Below are positions 47,818 to 57,671 of a stretch of 64,000 bases of DNA, piece after piece. Under the pieces are notes generated by a model. The model worked only from the letters and a program-made list of their open reading frames with translations. It did no database searches and was not told the DNA's origin. The position numbers were made by a program, and so were the translations under genes. This DNA comes from Micromussa lordhowensis. Taxonomy: Eukaryota; Cnidaria; Anthozoa; Scleractinia; Lobophylliidae. The stretch lies in contig OZ026597.1 in the NCBI GenBank assembly GCA_964020085.1, positions 17,203,609 to 17,267,608 of the forward strand. Reading direction: 5' to 3'. How positions within the stretch are numbered: the stretch's first letter is position 1; each line of letters starts with the position of its first letter.

Positions 47818-48280
47818 TTGCACACGATAAGGAGCTAAATCTCTTGTCAGAAACAAGTCGTATTTAGCAAAGCTTTAGACATATTGTTCGCAGGGTCGCT
47901 TTGCCCTCTTATTCCGCCAAGCCTTCGCACGAAAAAAAGATTACGTTGTTACAGAAGATATATCTTCTTCTAAATTTTATTCTTGTAGTTTGTCTTTAAG
48001 GTTTACCAAATTCCTAAGCAAACACAGTTACAAATATAGTGTATTTTATGGACATCTTCCTCCAGACTTCCATTCATTCATGGTTTATCTTATGAAATGT
48101 TGCTTGATCTGTAAATCAAATGCGCAACGTGTAATCGGCATGAAACGGGCACAGGGATGTCTGACCACCATGAGCAATTCAAATCAACACATCAAACGGC
48201 GAACAAAGTTTAGAAAAAAAGGATTGCTTCGACGGCATCCGGCTTCATGTTTTCGTTATATTAACAAAAAGCAGGTGTGT

Positions 48281-48364
48281 TGTCAGGAGTGGGATTCGAA
48301 CCCACGCCTACAAGAGTAGACTGCGACCTGAACGCAGCGCCTTAGACCGCTCGGCCATCCTGAC
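48281..48364 (-). tRNA. tRNA-Leu (CAG)
   Basis: Identical to the consensus. Upstream flank is cut off after about 40 bases by foreign sequence. Confidence 0.95.
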
Positions 48365-48401
48365 TTGCGCATGATCAGATGTTAAACTGAATCTCTTGTC
48401 A

Positions 48402-49180
48402 GAACAAGAAGACGCCTTAAGGCGTTTACGCGGGATGTATTGGTTTAGTAAGAATTATGTTGAATGGCGTTGGAAGGTTGAGTAGTGTATCAACAACAAA
48501 TGTGTGCTGGAGAGACGGAGATGTTGAGTACTCCAACTGTGAAAGATATAAAAGCCAAGAAGACATGATGAGAATGAAGTGAGCGTGAAGACCTTTAATA
48601 GTAGTTACGGTTGCATGGAGAATATTATTGTGGTAAATGACCCTTTCCTGGAGAAATGAGCGTGGTGTGTGTGTCCGGACCGTTCATGAGACTAATTTAC
48701 CATGGGAAATATTCATAGGTAAGGGAGAAAAGGCACTGAGGCTTTTCATTTACTTCAACATGAAACCGCCATTTTTTTAAACGGATTTCTTTGCACGGTA
48801 TAAACTTGGAAGAAGAGGCCTCGTGTTGGTGGTGAGCTGTGGTGCGAAAAACTAGCCTCTGCCGACAAAGGATTTTTTCGTGTTCTTGACCGCATTGGTT
48901 GAGTATTGTGTGAGCGTTATGTACTAGGAGATCAAAGTATTGTGTGAGCGTTGTGTACTAGGAGATCCGAGTTGTGGCAATTTTTTTATTCGCGCAGAAG
49001 TCGCGCCATTTGACGACAGAACTGATGATTAATTTTGCTTAGGAATTGCGTGACGAATTGCGGGCATTGAAGGGTTGTTGGAAGAGGCTACTTTTCGAAA
49101 GGTAGCTCACAGTGTGAAAATGTAGCCTTTGCTCGGCGGGTATTTGTCCTGTTGAGAAAGATTGACGTTGATATGAGGTG
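48402..49180. other. Unassigned 0.78-kb segment inserted between tRNA units
   Basis: Unlike any array unit. Starts near AAGACGCCTTAAGGCGTTTA (itself a small palindrome) and ends at the next tRNA. It holds a 34-bp direct repeat around ATTGTGTGAGCGTTATGTAC and TAGGAGATC (about 48908-48968). No open frame of note and no terminal repeats seen. Confidence 0.5.
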
Positions 49181-49183
49181 TGC

Positions 49184-49257
49184 TGTCAGGAGTGGGATTC
49201 GAACCCACGCCTACAAGAGTAGACTGCGACCTGAACGCGGCGCTCGGCCATCCTGAC
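49184..49257 (-). pseudogene. tRNA-Leu pseudogene, D-arm deletion
   Basis: 74 bases. Ten bases of the D arm (the CCTTAGACCG region) are missing and an anticodon-stem base is changed. Its 3' flank is the foreign segment, so the T5 terminator is absent too. Confidence 0.9.
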
Positions 49258-49723
49258 TTGCACATGATTAGTAGCTAAATCTCTTGTTAGAAACAAGTCA
49301 TCAGATTTAGCAAAGCTTTAGACATTCTTGACCCAGAGTCGTTTGTCCCTCTTAGCCGGCAAAGCCTTGGCACGAAGAAAAGATTACGTTGTTAGAAAGG
49401 GATATGTTATTGTCAGTTTTATTTTTATAGCAGCCTCAGTTCAAAACATACTGGAATTTATGAACATCGTGCTCCAGACTTCCATTCATTAATGGTTTAT
49501 CTTGAAAAATGTATCTTGATCTGTACATCAAATGCGCAACGTGTAATCGGCATGTCTATTGTTCTTAATTATCTCTGAACGGGCACAGGGATGTTTGAGG
49601 AGCATGCGCAATTCAAATCAACATATCAACACATCAAACGGCTGAACAAAATTTAGAAAAAAAGGATTACTTCGACGGCATCCGGCTTCACGTTTTCGTT
49701 ATATTAACAAAAAGCGGGTGTGT

Positions 49724-49807
49724 TGTCAGGAGTGGGATTCGAGCCCACGCCTACGAGAGTAGACTGCAACCTGAACGCAGCGCCTTAGACCGCTCGGCCA
49801 TCCTGAC
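49724..49807 (-). tRNA. tRNA-Leu (CAG), three substitutions
   Basis: Last tRNA of array 2. Changes in the T loop (CTCGAAT), the variable-arm loop and the 3' anticodon stem, the last giving a weak pair. Its neighbour flank continues directly into the spacer shared with array 1. Confidence 0.7.
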
Positions 49808-49973
49808 TTGGACGTGTTTAGGAGGTAAATCTCTTGTTAGTAGCGAATTATATTAAGCAAAGCTTTGGACATTGTTGTCCCCAGAGCCACCTTTGGCTCT
49901 TAGCTTGCGAAGCCTTGGCACGAGGAAAAGGTGACCCTGTGGTGACATGATTTGATTGGCTAAACTAAGAAAC

Positions 49974-52900
49974 TTAAACCAAGATTTTCACTACTTCACC
50001 GTTTGTTTGATTCCCGAAATCATCCACTGTTTGATCTCTAACTAAAACCGTTCGCTTATAATCTACTAACAGATCTGAACAGATTTTAAAAAGTAAACTA
50101 AAAGAGAGGTAAACTTCTGACCGAAGTGAGATGGCATTCCCACGTTTTGCTATGAAGAACTTCACTGATAATTATCCAGGTTAGTCAGTTGTGATTTCGC
50201 TGACGGTATTTCGGTGCTGTGATTGAACGGTTTTAGTTATATGTCAGCCAAATGATATTTTTTGTGAAAAAACCAGCGTAACATTTGTCTGCAGAGCCAC
50301 GTTTCCCTCGTGTCCAGGCTCCAACGGCTAAGAAAGACAAGGGGATCTGGGGACGATAATGAACTTTGGAGTTTAGTAATTTAATCCTTGTTAATTTTCA
50401 ATTTTAGAAGCACTATGTTCATTCACCAGAGAACATGATAGTTCATTTCTTGTAGGGGAGAGTGTGTTGATGCGAATTTGTAAATTATCTTGGTATAACT
50501 TCCTCTACTCCATCAGGACTATTCACGATCCATCGGTGCATGAATCAGTGTTACTGTAAAGTATATCAAATGATTAAATCAATATCGAGGTCAACCTTAT
50601 AGTATTTATAGGCTTAATAGAAAAAGGTGAACTTTCATTACGTAATGCTGGGTTTTGGTTCAGTGGTGATTTTAAATGTCGTAAATCAAGCCCACTTCTC
50701 AGCTGACTATGTTGTTGGAAGAAATTTGTGGGTTTTTTTTCTTTTTAGTTTTTTATCTTTAAAGTTTACTAAGTTCCAAAGCAACCACAAGTCAATATAC
50801 ACTGTACTTTATGGACATCATCATTCTCTAAGCTTCCTCATCACGGACGGTTTATCTTGAAAAATTTCACTTGCACTTCTTTTTCTGCGCACCAGTCACA
50901 GTCATAACAATCCTCCCTTTTGTTGTTTTATTTTACTGCAGTAAACGTTTTTTAGGTTTCTGTTGATTTGAGGTAACTTCGTACATCAATGATATCACAA
51001 ACCATTACTCGATATAACGTGAGGGACCGCCTTGAACGCCGGCTTCCTATGTCTCTATTAGCTTCCTGTAAGTCTCATTTACCTGATTTACATACACCCA
51101 GTGCGTTTGTTCCTGCACGCACGCATTCAGTGTGGAGTAAGCACTTTTAGAAACACATGAGAACCCGGATGAGAACGTGCATGTATTTTGTGTATGAGAG
51201 CTGGAAATATAAATACCACATATTTTTTTTGGAAAGGCGTAATCTGCCACGTTGGCATTACAAGGATGGGTGATTTAGGACAAGAGAGGTTATCGCAATG
51301 TTGTCAGTTGCGAAAATAAACTGAGTCAGGGGCCGTCAAGCTGATTTTTTTTCAGGTCTTCTTTTCGCAACGTCCTAAGAGTCACATACATCCCTGCTAT
51401 GATCTCACTCGTTATCTCTTTTGTCTTAAGATTTTTCTTCCCCAGTTCAAATGTGTGATGTCCCATAATATCACTTGCATAAGTATGAATGAGTCAATAA
51501 CATTCCTAGTACGCGAAACCGTGATTACAGACAATAAGACATGAATTACTAGCGGACATATATCAAAGTTTGTTCACTTTCCGAGCATTTATCAAAGACT
51601 TTGCAAAGAGATCGAGACTCGGCTGCACGGTACAAAGTTCACCACAAAGAAGGCTTAATAAGAACTTATTTGGCGAGCGGAAGAAACGGATCCGTACGTA
51701 ACAAAATGGCTACAAATCATCAGCTCTTCCTTGTTCTTATTACCGGTGGAACACCGGGGGGAGGTGGGACTACTCCGTTATATTAGGTATGTGCGGCTTC
51801 AAAGGGTATGGTTTTTGAGCGCTTTTGGTCAGTTAGATTTTGACCATTTTGATCTGAAATATTTATAGGGTATGTATTTCACTCTGGCTTGACATTGGGT
51901 ATTTTCTTTACAAGGAACTTTTTTCCACATCAACATTAGCAAATTTGTAGCCCTTCTCAAATGTTTACGCAAATGGTCAGCTGCGGTCACGTGTTAGAAC
52001 CGTGCAGTAATATTAGATCTCGATTTTCTCGCTCAGGTCTGAAATAGGGCATGGAAAATCAATGCTTTGGTCTGAAAGGCTCGAGCCGCACACCCCCACC
52101 AAAACCTTCAGGGAGTACCCCCTTCCCCGGTGTGGACTTGGGGTGGGGGTTGGAGTTTGTGGGGGGTGGGGTAGAATACGACTAGCAATTTTCTTCAAAG
52201 GAGGAATAAAAAAAACAAGTAAGTTGTTAGTGTTTGAAGTGAGAGTGTGGTAAAGAATTCAAACTACGACAAACAAACAAAATTAAGTTGAAGCAGCACA
52301 ATAACTGTGATTGTAATGTGCACTACAGTGCTTCCTTGTTGATCGGTTTGTAGAAGACAGTATACCGGATTGTACTCACCAACACCAACCGCACCAGACA
52401 CCACAAATGCAAATTTGCTGCAGCACAAAAGCTACATACTTGACCCTTCACCCCACTGCAGCGAAGAAGGGCTTTGGCTTTGTTCAGTTGTTGTAAGCAG
52501 CTGAAACAGGAAGTTGTAATTAAAATAGCCTGAGTTGTGTTTGTGTGATTCATAACTCCTGCCTATATTTTGTTTTGCATTTGTTATCGTTAACTCAAGG
52601 TCACTAAAGTTTGTACGTGTCCTTGTTTTCTTTTTCCGTGCTTCTTTTGAATACATGCTTCTTTTGAATACATGCCATCGAAAATGCCGGAGGTTGAAGC
52701 TATTTATGTGTGCTCCCTTCAATTGTCATGTGCATAGGCTGTGACATTGTGATATCACGCAAGCGTACTCTTGTAAGTAATTATGGAATAGCCAATGCAA
52801 ATGGCCAGATTTTCCAGAGACGTCACTAACAAATATTTCCTAAACCTTTTCTCTGGTTTGAGCAAAGTTTTAACTTGCAGCTCTCGTGAATTAAAGTAAT

Positions 52901-53561
52901 GGCAACAAAGATAACTTCAGATGACAATTTTGTGAGCCCACGGACAGTTTGAACGGAAGAGTTAAGCAAGGGAAAACCCCTGTTGTTGCCATGGTGATGT
53001 AAAGCTATTCTCTCTTCAAATGTTGTACATTGTTTTTAAGCTGGATTGAATAACTTTCAGAAGCTCTTTGTGAGGAATGAACCAATCATAAAGCTCATTC
53101 TCACTCGACATGTGTCAGTCACGTCCTGAATGAATTTGGTTGGGTTATTAGACCGCCTGTATTATTACATCGTATGGCATGATAACAGCAAATATATGGA
53201 AGTCAAATTCGAGAGGAAGGATCCATTAACAGCTTGATCCAACGGAGGGGACTATATTATATTAAGCTGATGGCAAAATTCTAGCAATCACAGTAAATTG
53301 GTCTCTTTAGTTCACCACAAGGTTCAGCCAGAGCTTCTTTCTCCCTAAACGTCAAAAGTCATGGAAAAATCTGAGTTGAAAACCCTGGATTCTCTGACAA
53401 CAGGAGCTGAGAGAGACAGTAAGCTGGTCAGCCTACTGAATTTTTTTATGGCACAAAATTTGCCTTGGAAACTGGGTAGGTAGCCGATAATAATTGTTTT
53501 AATAACACAATATGTATAGGAACGGAGCTTTCTCCGCAAAAACATGACTGGATATTATTAT
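49974..53561. repeat. Spacer duplication, copy 2 (continuous with gene B)
   Basis: Longer and apparently ancestral copy of 37955-40070. It contains the empty TTAA site and the extra 1.47 kb (50518-51990), and continues without a break into gene B intron 1. Confidence 0.88.
50131..50179 (+). CDS. Candidate exon 1 of gene B
   Basis: ATG at 50131 opens MAFPRFAMKNFTDNYP and one further base, ending at G|GTTAGT. The phase-1 junction joins exon 2 at 54718 (G plus AA makes Glu) without a stop and matches the phase of gene A intron 1; the implied 4.5-kb intron is similar to that of gene A (5.1 kb). Sequence does not resemble gene A exon 1, so the link rests on phase, position and splice sites. Other first exons between 50.2 and 54.7 kb are possible. 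Confidence 0.42.
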
Positions 53562-54717
53562 GCAAAAACCGTTTGCCTACAATGAATCTGATGTGATAAT
53601 CACTGTCAACATAGCACTGATGACGGCAGAGATGGGAGGCAGGGGTACAAATTGTAACTACGTCGCGTACTTTTAGTGGTGAATTTTACTGCAGCAAACG
53701 TTGAAATAGTATAGAAATTCTTGGTTGAGAAAAAAGGCCCCGGTTGTTACAAAGAAAGAATAAACTGCAAAATGGCTAAGAGCTAATTTGGCTTCAATAA
53801 ACATTACAGGGGGTCAGAGATCAAACGGAACAAGATGACAAATTAAGGGAAAACTCGGTGTATTTGTCTACTAGCAAACAAATCGATTCCAAATGAACGA
53901 AATTTATCGGTGTAAGAGTTTCTAATCGCAATAGAATTGGACAGGGAAGACTGTATTTCTGAGATTAAATATTTTACACCTCACTGCCTTGTTCTTCAGC
54001 GCGACAGGAAGTTGTAAGTCACTTGACATTGTGTGAATACTGATCACGTCGTCTTTGACAAGCGTATGCAAATCTTGTCATTCGAGTTTCTTCCGCGTTA
54101 CAAGTGAATTGGCAAATGTTCGTTTTATATAAACAACTAGAACATTTGGCACACTAAATTATTTGTCAGAGCCAAAAAATGCACTCTATTTTGCACCACA
54201 TCCTCGCCTTTCTTTTAAGACGAGCTTCCAAGTTAGTAAGAGCAGATAATGAGTCTTCGAATACATTAGCTCAATCTAGAAGTCTCCTTGATAATCGAGC
54301 TGCACATTCCCCTCCCCCCCCCCCCCCCCTCCGCCCTATTCAACCCAGAATATTATCCTAGTTTACCACATATTGGCCAAAATATCAAAACAGATCGTGG
54401 CAAGTAACAGGCAAACATTTGTTTTCGTTTTTGTTGTTTATAGTCGTCATAAACACCCTAAATGCCTAGGGGGAGAATTTAACTATGTACATTGCCTCAG
54501 TCATAACTTTTCATGGACATTGCCTCAGTCATAATTTTTTCTGGCTAAATACAAAGTCAAGCACGCAGGCCCCACATAGGACAGGAGACATCGAAGGGGA
54601 ACGGGTCACAATGGTGTAATTGGAATTCTGTGGGCCATGTAGGGTCATGAAGAGTGTGCGGAAGAAAGAAGCCGGATAATTTCACTGAGTCATTTCTATT
54701 CTTTCCGTGTCTTGCAG
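50180..54717 (+). other. Gene B first intron or upstream region
   Basis: Contains most of spacer copy 2. It also has the GGGTATG/TCTGAAATA family of degenerate repeats (about 51795-51900 and 52035-52080), a C tract at about 54309-54332, and CATTGCCTCAGTCATAA repeats at 54475-54546. No other gene seen. Confidence 0.5.
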
Positions 54718-55076
54718 AAAATGAGGAAGTAAAATTGGATTCCGGGTCTAAAAAAGAGCCCCAATCTCCCACCACTTGTTGCCAATCGATATTTGAGAAC
54801 CTAGAACTAGGGGAGGAACCTGGTACTGGTTTACACATCACGGTAACCTTCCCGGATCTACGGGAGCTCTATCTCAAGACGCAGTCACGTGTAGGCCGCC
54901 ATTCCAGGCAGCGAGTGGTCAAAGGCAAGGTTAAAGTTTGTGTTTCCACTGGGGGTCACCAAGTGCAAACTATTGAGGTGTACGTGGAAAGGACCCCTGA
55001 TGCAGCACATCTGGTCGGAGACAGATGTGGAAGGGTTTGTCTCAAGCCCCAGCCAGGACCGTACTTTTCGAGTAAG
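54718..55076 (+). CDS. Gene B exon 2 (paralogue of gene A)
   Basis: Acceptor CCGTGTCTTGCAG ends at 54717; donor AAG|GTAAAG is at 55077. Encodes 120 codons including the split one: ENEEVKLDSGSKKEPQSPTT onward to PQPGPYFSSK. Shared with gene A are a basic stretch (SRQRVVKGKVKV against KSKQRVQGATINL), then EVYVER, P.AAHLVGD.CGRV and LK. The intron phases on both sides (1 and 0) are the same as in gene A exon 2. The N-terminal third differs between the paralogues. No family recognised; no signal peptide or transmembrane segment. Confidence 0.85.
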
Positions 55077-56198
55077 GTAAAGAAAAATAGCGTGACTTGA
55101 GAATGTCGAAATTGCGTGAGCAGACCCCTGGCTCTGTATGTATGGTTCCTCGCGTGATAATATGCTCTTCCTAAACTTTAAATGTAATGTACATTTTGGT
55201 TTACTTCATCGTCAGAACTGTTTTGTGATACCACCTAATAGGCTGTGACTCTCTTGAAACGGCTTGACTGCCGGACAGTTCTCCTGAGAACCCTCATGAG
55301 GGGCCTTTGGATCGGCATACGAGTAAGGGGTGGAGTACGAGAGCAACCATCGAAATTCAATCCATTTACGTTCCCATTGCCCTCACTCTTCCCTGTCACT
55401 AACCAGGGCCGGGTTGTTCGAAAGCCGCTAACCCAGGATTAAAATTTAACCGAAGTATCCAATTTGCTTGTATAACAATGTTTTTCATTGGTTATGTTTT
55501 GTGTGTAGTTTGAGTTTTTTCAAACTCAAAACAGAAGGTCAAACAATATAAACAGAAAACCCCACCCAAAAGTTACAAAACTGAAATAAAAATTCTCCCT
55601 AATCCTGGGTTAGCTTAATCGGGCTTTGAACAACCCGGCCCAGTTGAATAGGAGACTGTGATACGAGATTGTTGTGAAAGGTGATAATCAAAAGCATAAG
55701 CACTAGGTTTGAAATGACGTACTGCTACTCAGTCTCGTACTCCTACTTTGATCGACTAAAGGTCTGATATTCCTGAGTCTGTACTGAGCAACTGAATCAA
55801 ATGACCTGTGAACACGGCTACTTACCACCCCTCCTAACATGCCAGCATGCTATTTGTGTTATCACTGGACAAGTTAGGTAAACAGAAATAAGGCCGATCG
55901 CAGTCATCTGTGTTCGCGACGGAACGTGACGAGCGTGAAGTGCATACGAATTGAGTTGAAGCTGGTAACTAATGTAAGTGCGGACCAGTCCAAGGTAAGT
56001 CACTACCTAGTGGACAATCACTTTTCCTCGTCTCGAGCGATAACGAGTCTTGTCATATGAGAAGGGTGTTTAACCGTGAGAACCCAAGCTTAAAGCATGG
56101 GGTAATTTAGAGTAAAAACGTGATGGGGAACTGTGCGTATTTCAATTCAATAGGTCTTAAAGAGGCGATTAGCTCTAATCAGAATGCTTTCTTCACAG

Positions 56199-56417
56199 TA
56201 TTTCTTCACGGTTGATTTGGACTCCGTTTACGAATCTCCCAGGAAGCATGGCGTCCCAGTCTACAAGCTGTCCACAGTGGACTCAGAGAGACGAAACAAC
56301 TTTCGTTTGGTAGTTGTTGTGATCCTGATAGGTGATGCTCGTAGTAAAGAGTTCATTAGCCCTCCGTTTCGCCTTCGTAGCAAAGCAAATGGCAGGTTTA
56401 GAAGCCTGTCATTGTAG
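56199..56417 (+). CDS. Gene B exon 3 (C-terminus)
   Basis: Acceptor GCTTTCTTCACAG|TATTTC; stop TAG at 56415-56417. Encodes 72 residues: FTVDLDSVYESP, PVYKLSTVDSERRNNFRLVV, a hydrophobic strand VVVILIG, then SPPFRLRSK. Residues PVYKLSTVDSERRN are identical to gene A exon 3. With the candidate first exon the protein would be 208 residues. A possible polyadenylation signal AATAAA lies at 56774. The conserved beta-strand-like pattern ending in PF.L.SK suggests an immunoglobulin-like fold, but that is a guess. Confidence 0.87.
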   Translation, partial: YFFTVDLDSVYESPRKHGVPVYKLSTVDSERRNNFRLVVVVILIGDARSKEFISPPFRLRSKANGRFRSLSL

Positions 56418-56874
56418 TTTAACTTAGCGAAGGGTATTCAATCTCTTGCTTCATTGATGAATGACTGTCTGGGTTTCTGCCAAAACATTATAGACACTGG
56501 TTTATCCGTTGGAATACCGTTTTCCGTAGTTTTGATTGAAGATTGAATAACTGCAGCAACAATACCTGCTAGACTGCATTCAGTGAAGCACACGAGGTGC
56601 AGGTCACTTCTAAGACGACTGGTTAAAGGGACAAAGTAGGAAACGGCAAACAAAATTCATCATGTTGTACTACTTCGAGAGAAATGGTTTTCTTTTTATA
56701 TTGCACAAATCCGGCACCAAATTCAAAAACTCTGATGGTTCGATTTGCGAAATCCCATAAACTAAAATGATAAAATAAAACAAACACGAAACAAAAACAA
56801 ACAAAAACCTGAAAGGATGTTAGTGAATAAGGTTGTCGGGACAGTCTCTTTCATTTAGCTGGAGGTCGGCCATC

Positions 56875-56992
56875 AATCAATCGATGTGAAGCAATTTATG
56901 GTGATCTAAACGACAAAGTCCTCTGTCCAAGAGCAGGTGAACAATGGATGGCTCCCAATACTTTCATATTCGAAAATCACCAGGTAACATTC
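56875..56992 (+). CDS. Possible internal exon of an unidentified transcript
   Basis: Between a TCATTTAG acceptor and CAG|GTAACA, an open stretch of about 40 codons reads GGRPSINRCEAIYGDLNDK then VLCPRAGEQWMAPNTFIFEN. Composition is protein-like, but a stretch this length stays open by chance fairly often. No convincing partner exon was found; a small exon ending at a stop near 57663 (PYPNEQKCKQ) joins in phase 0. It could be an alternative gene B end or an unrelated gene. Confidence 0.25.
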
Positions 56993-56999
56993 CATTTCT

Positions 57000-57639
57000 C
57001 ATTTTCCTCGAACTGATAGATGTCTCAGTTTTGTCAAATCCTCGAGAAAAAAGGGTCTACAAATATCCAATCACAGAATAGGACGAGCTATCCAGTCACG
57101 TGATTACAACCAGAAGTCGTCTTCAGGGCTGACTTGTTTCATGTTGCATGCTTGACGGAAATCATGCAACATGAGAAATAATTATTACTACCTCCAATTA
57201 TTTATTTACTGAGACAAACTAACATAGGAGTTTCTTAGGATCTCAACTCGGCTCCTAACTCGAACAATAGGGGAATCCTTGTTTACAATATTTGCTTCAT
57301 TAGCATAAGCAATTCAGTTTCTGATGGAGCTACAAGTAAATCAGTCCTGAATATTGAAAGGTCATAGTACAATTAACTCTGCCAGTGAATATGAGCCTGA
57401 TGTATTGAATACTTTTTGTGCAACACGGGTTTAAAAACTCAAAATTTAACAAAGAATGTATGAGTTCATTAGCGCTTTTGCCACCCAGAAATTTTGCAGT
57501 TTTTGAAAGACAATTTCTCCTTGAATATTACACCCAAAGAGCTAAAAATTTCACCATGTACTAAGTTTCACTAGTTCTTTAGCTGCCTGAAGTCAATTCA
57601 TATCTAACATGTTGCCTTCTGTACGCAAAGCCGTATCCA

Positions 57640-57671
<32 letters not shown>

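Larger units (their letters stand above)
40071..49807 (-). repeat. tRNA-Leu(CAG) tandem array 2
   Basis: Same unit family as array 1, holding 11 of the 34 tRNA loci (40385-49807). Its left edge joins the spacer in the middle of a unit (TTTATCTTCAAGGTAC), a junction seen once in array 1 (20938-20953). Units carry a 1373-bp repeat insertion, a second MITE copy and an unrelated 0.78-kb segment. The block 43775-46795 is the duplicate of 22855-25555. Confidence 0.9.

Noticed and set aside
13690..49807. CRISPR-like regularly spaced repeats
   Set aside because: The repeated element is a tRNA gene in units of 0.5-1 kb, spacers are themselves repeated, and the genome is eukaryotic.
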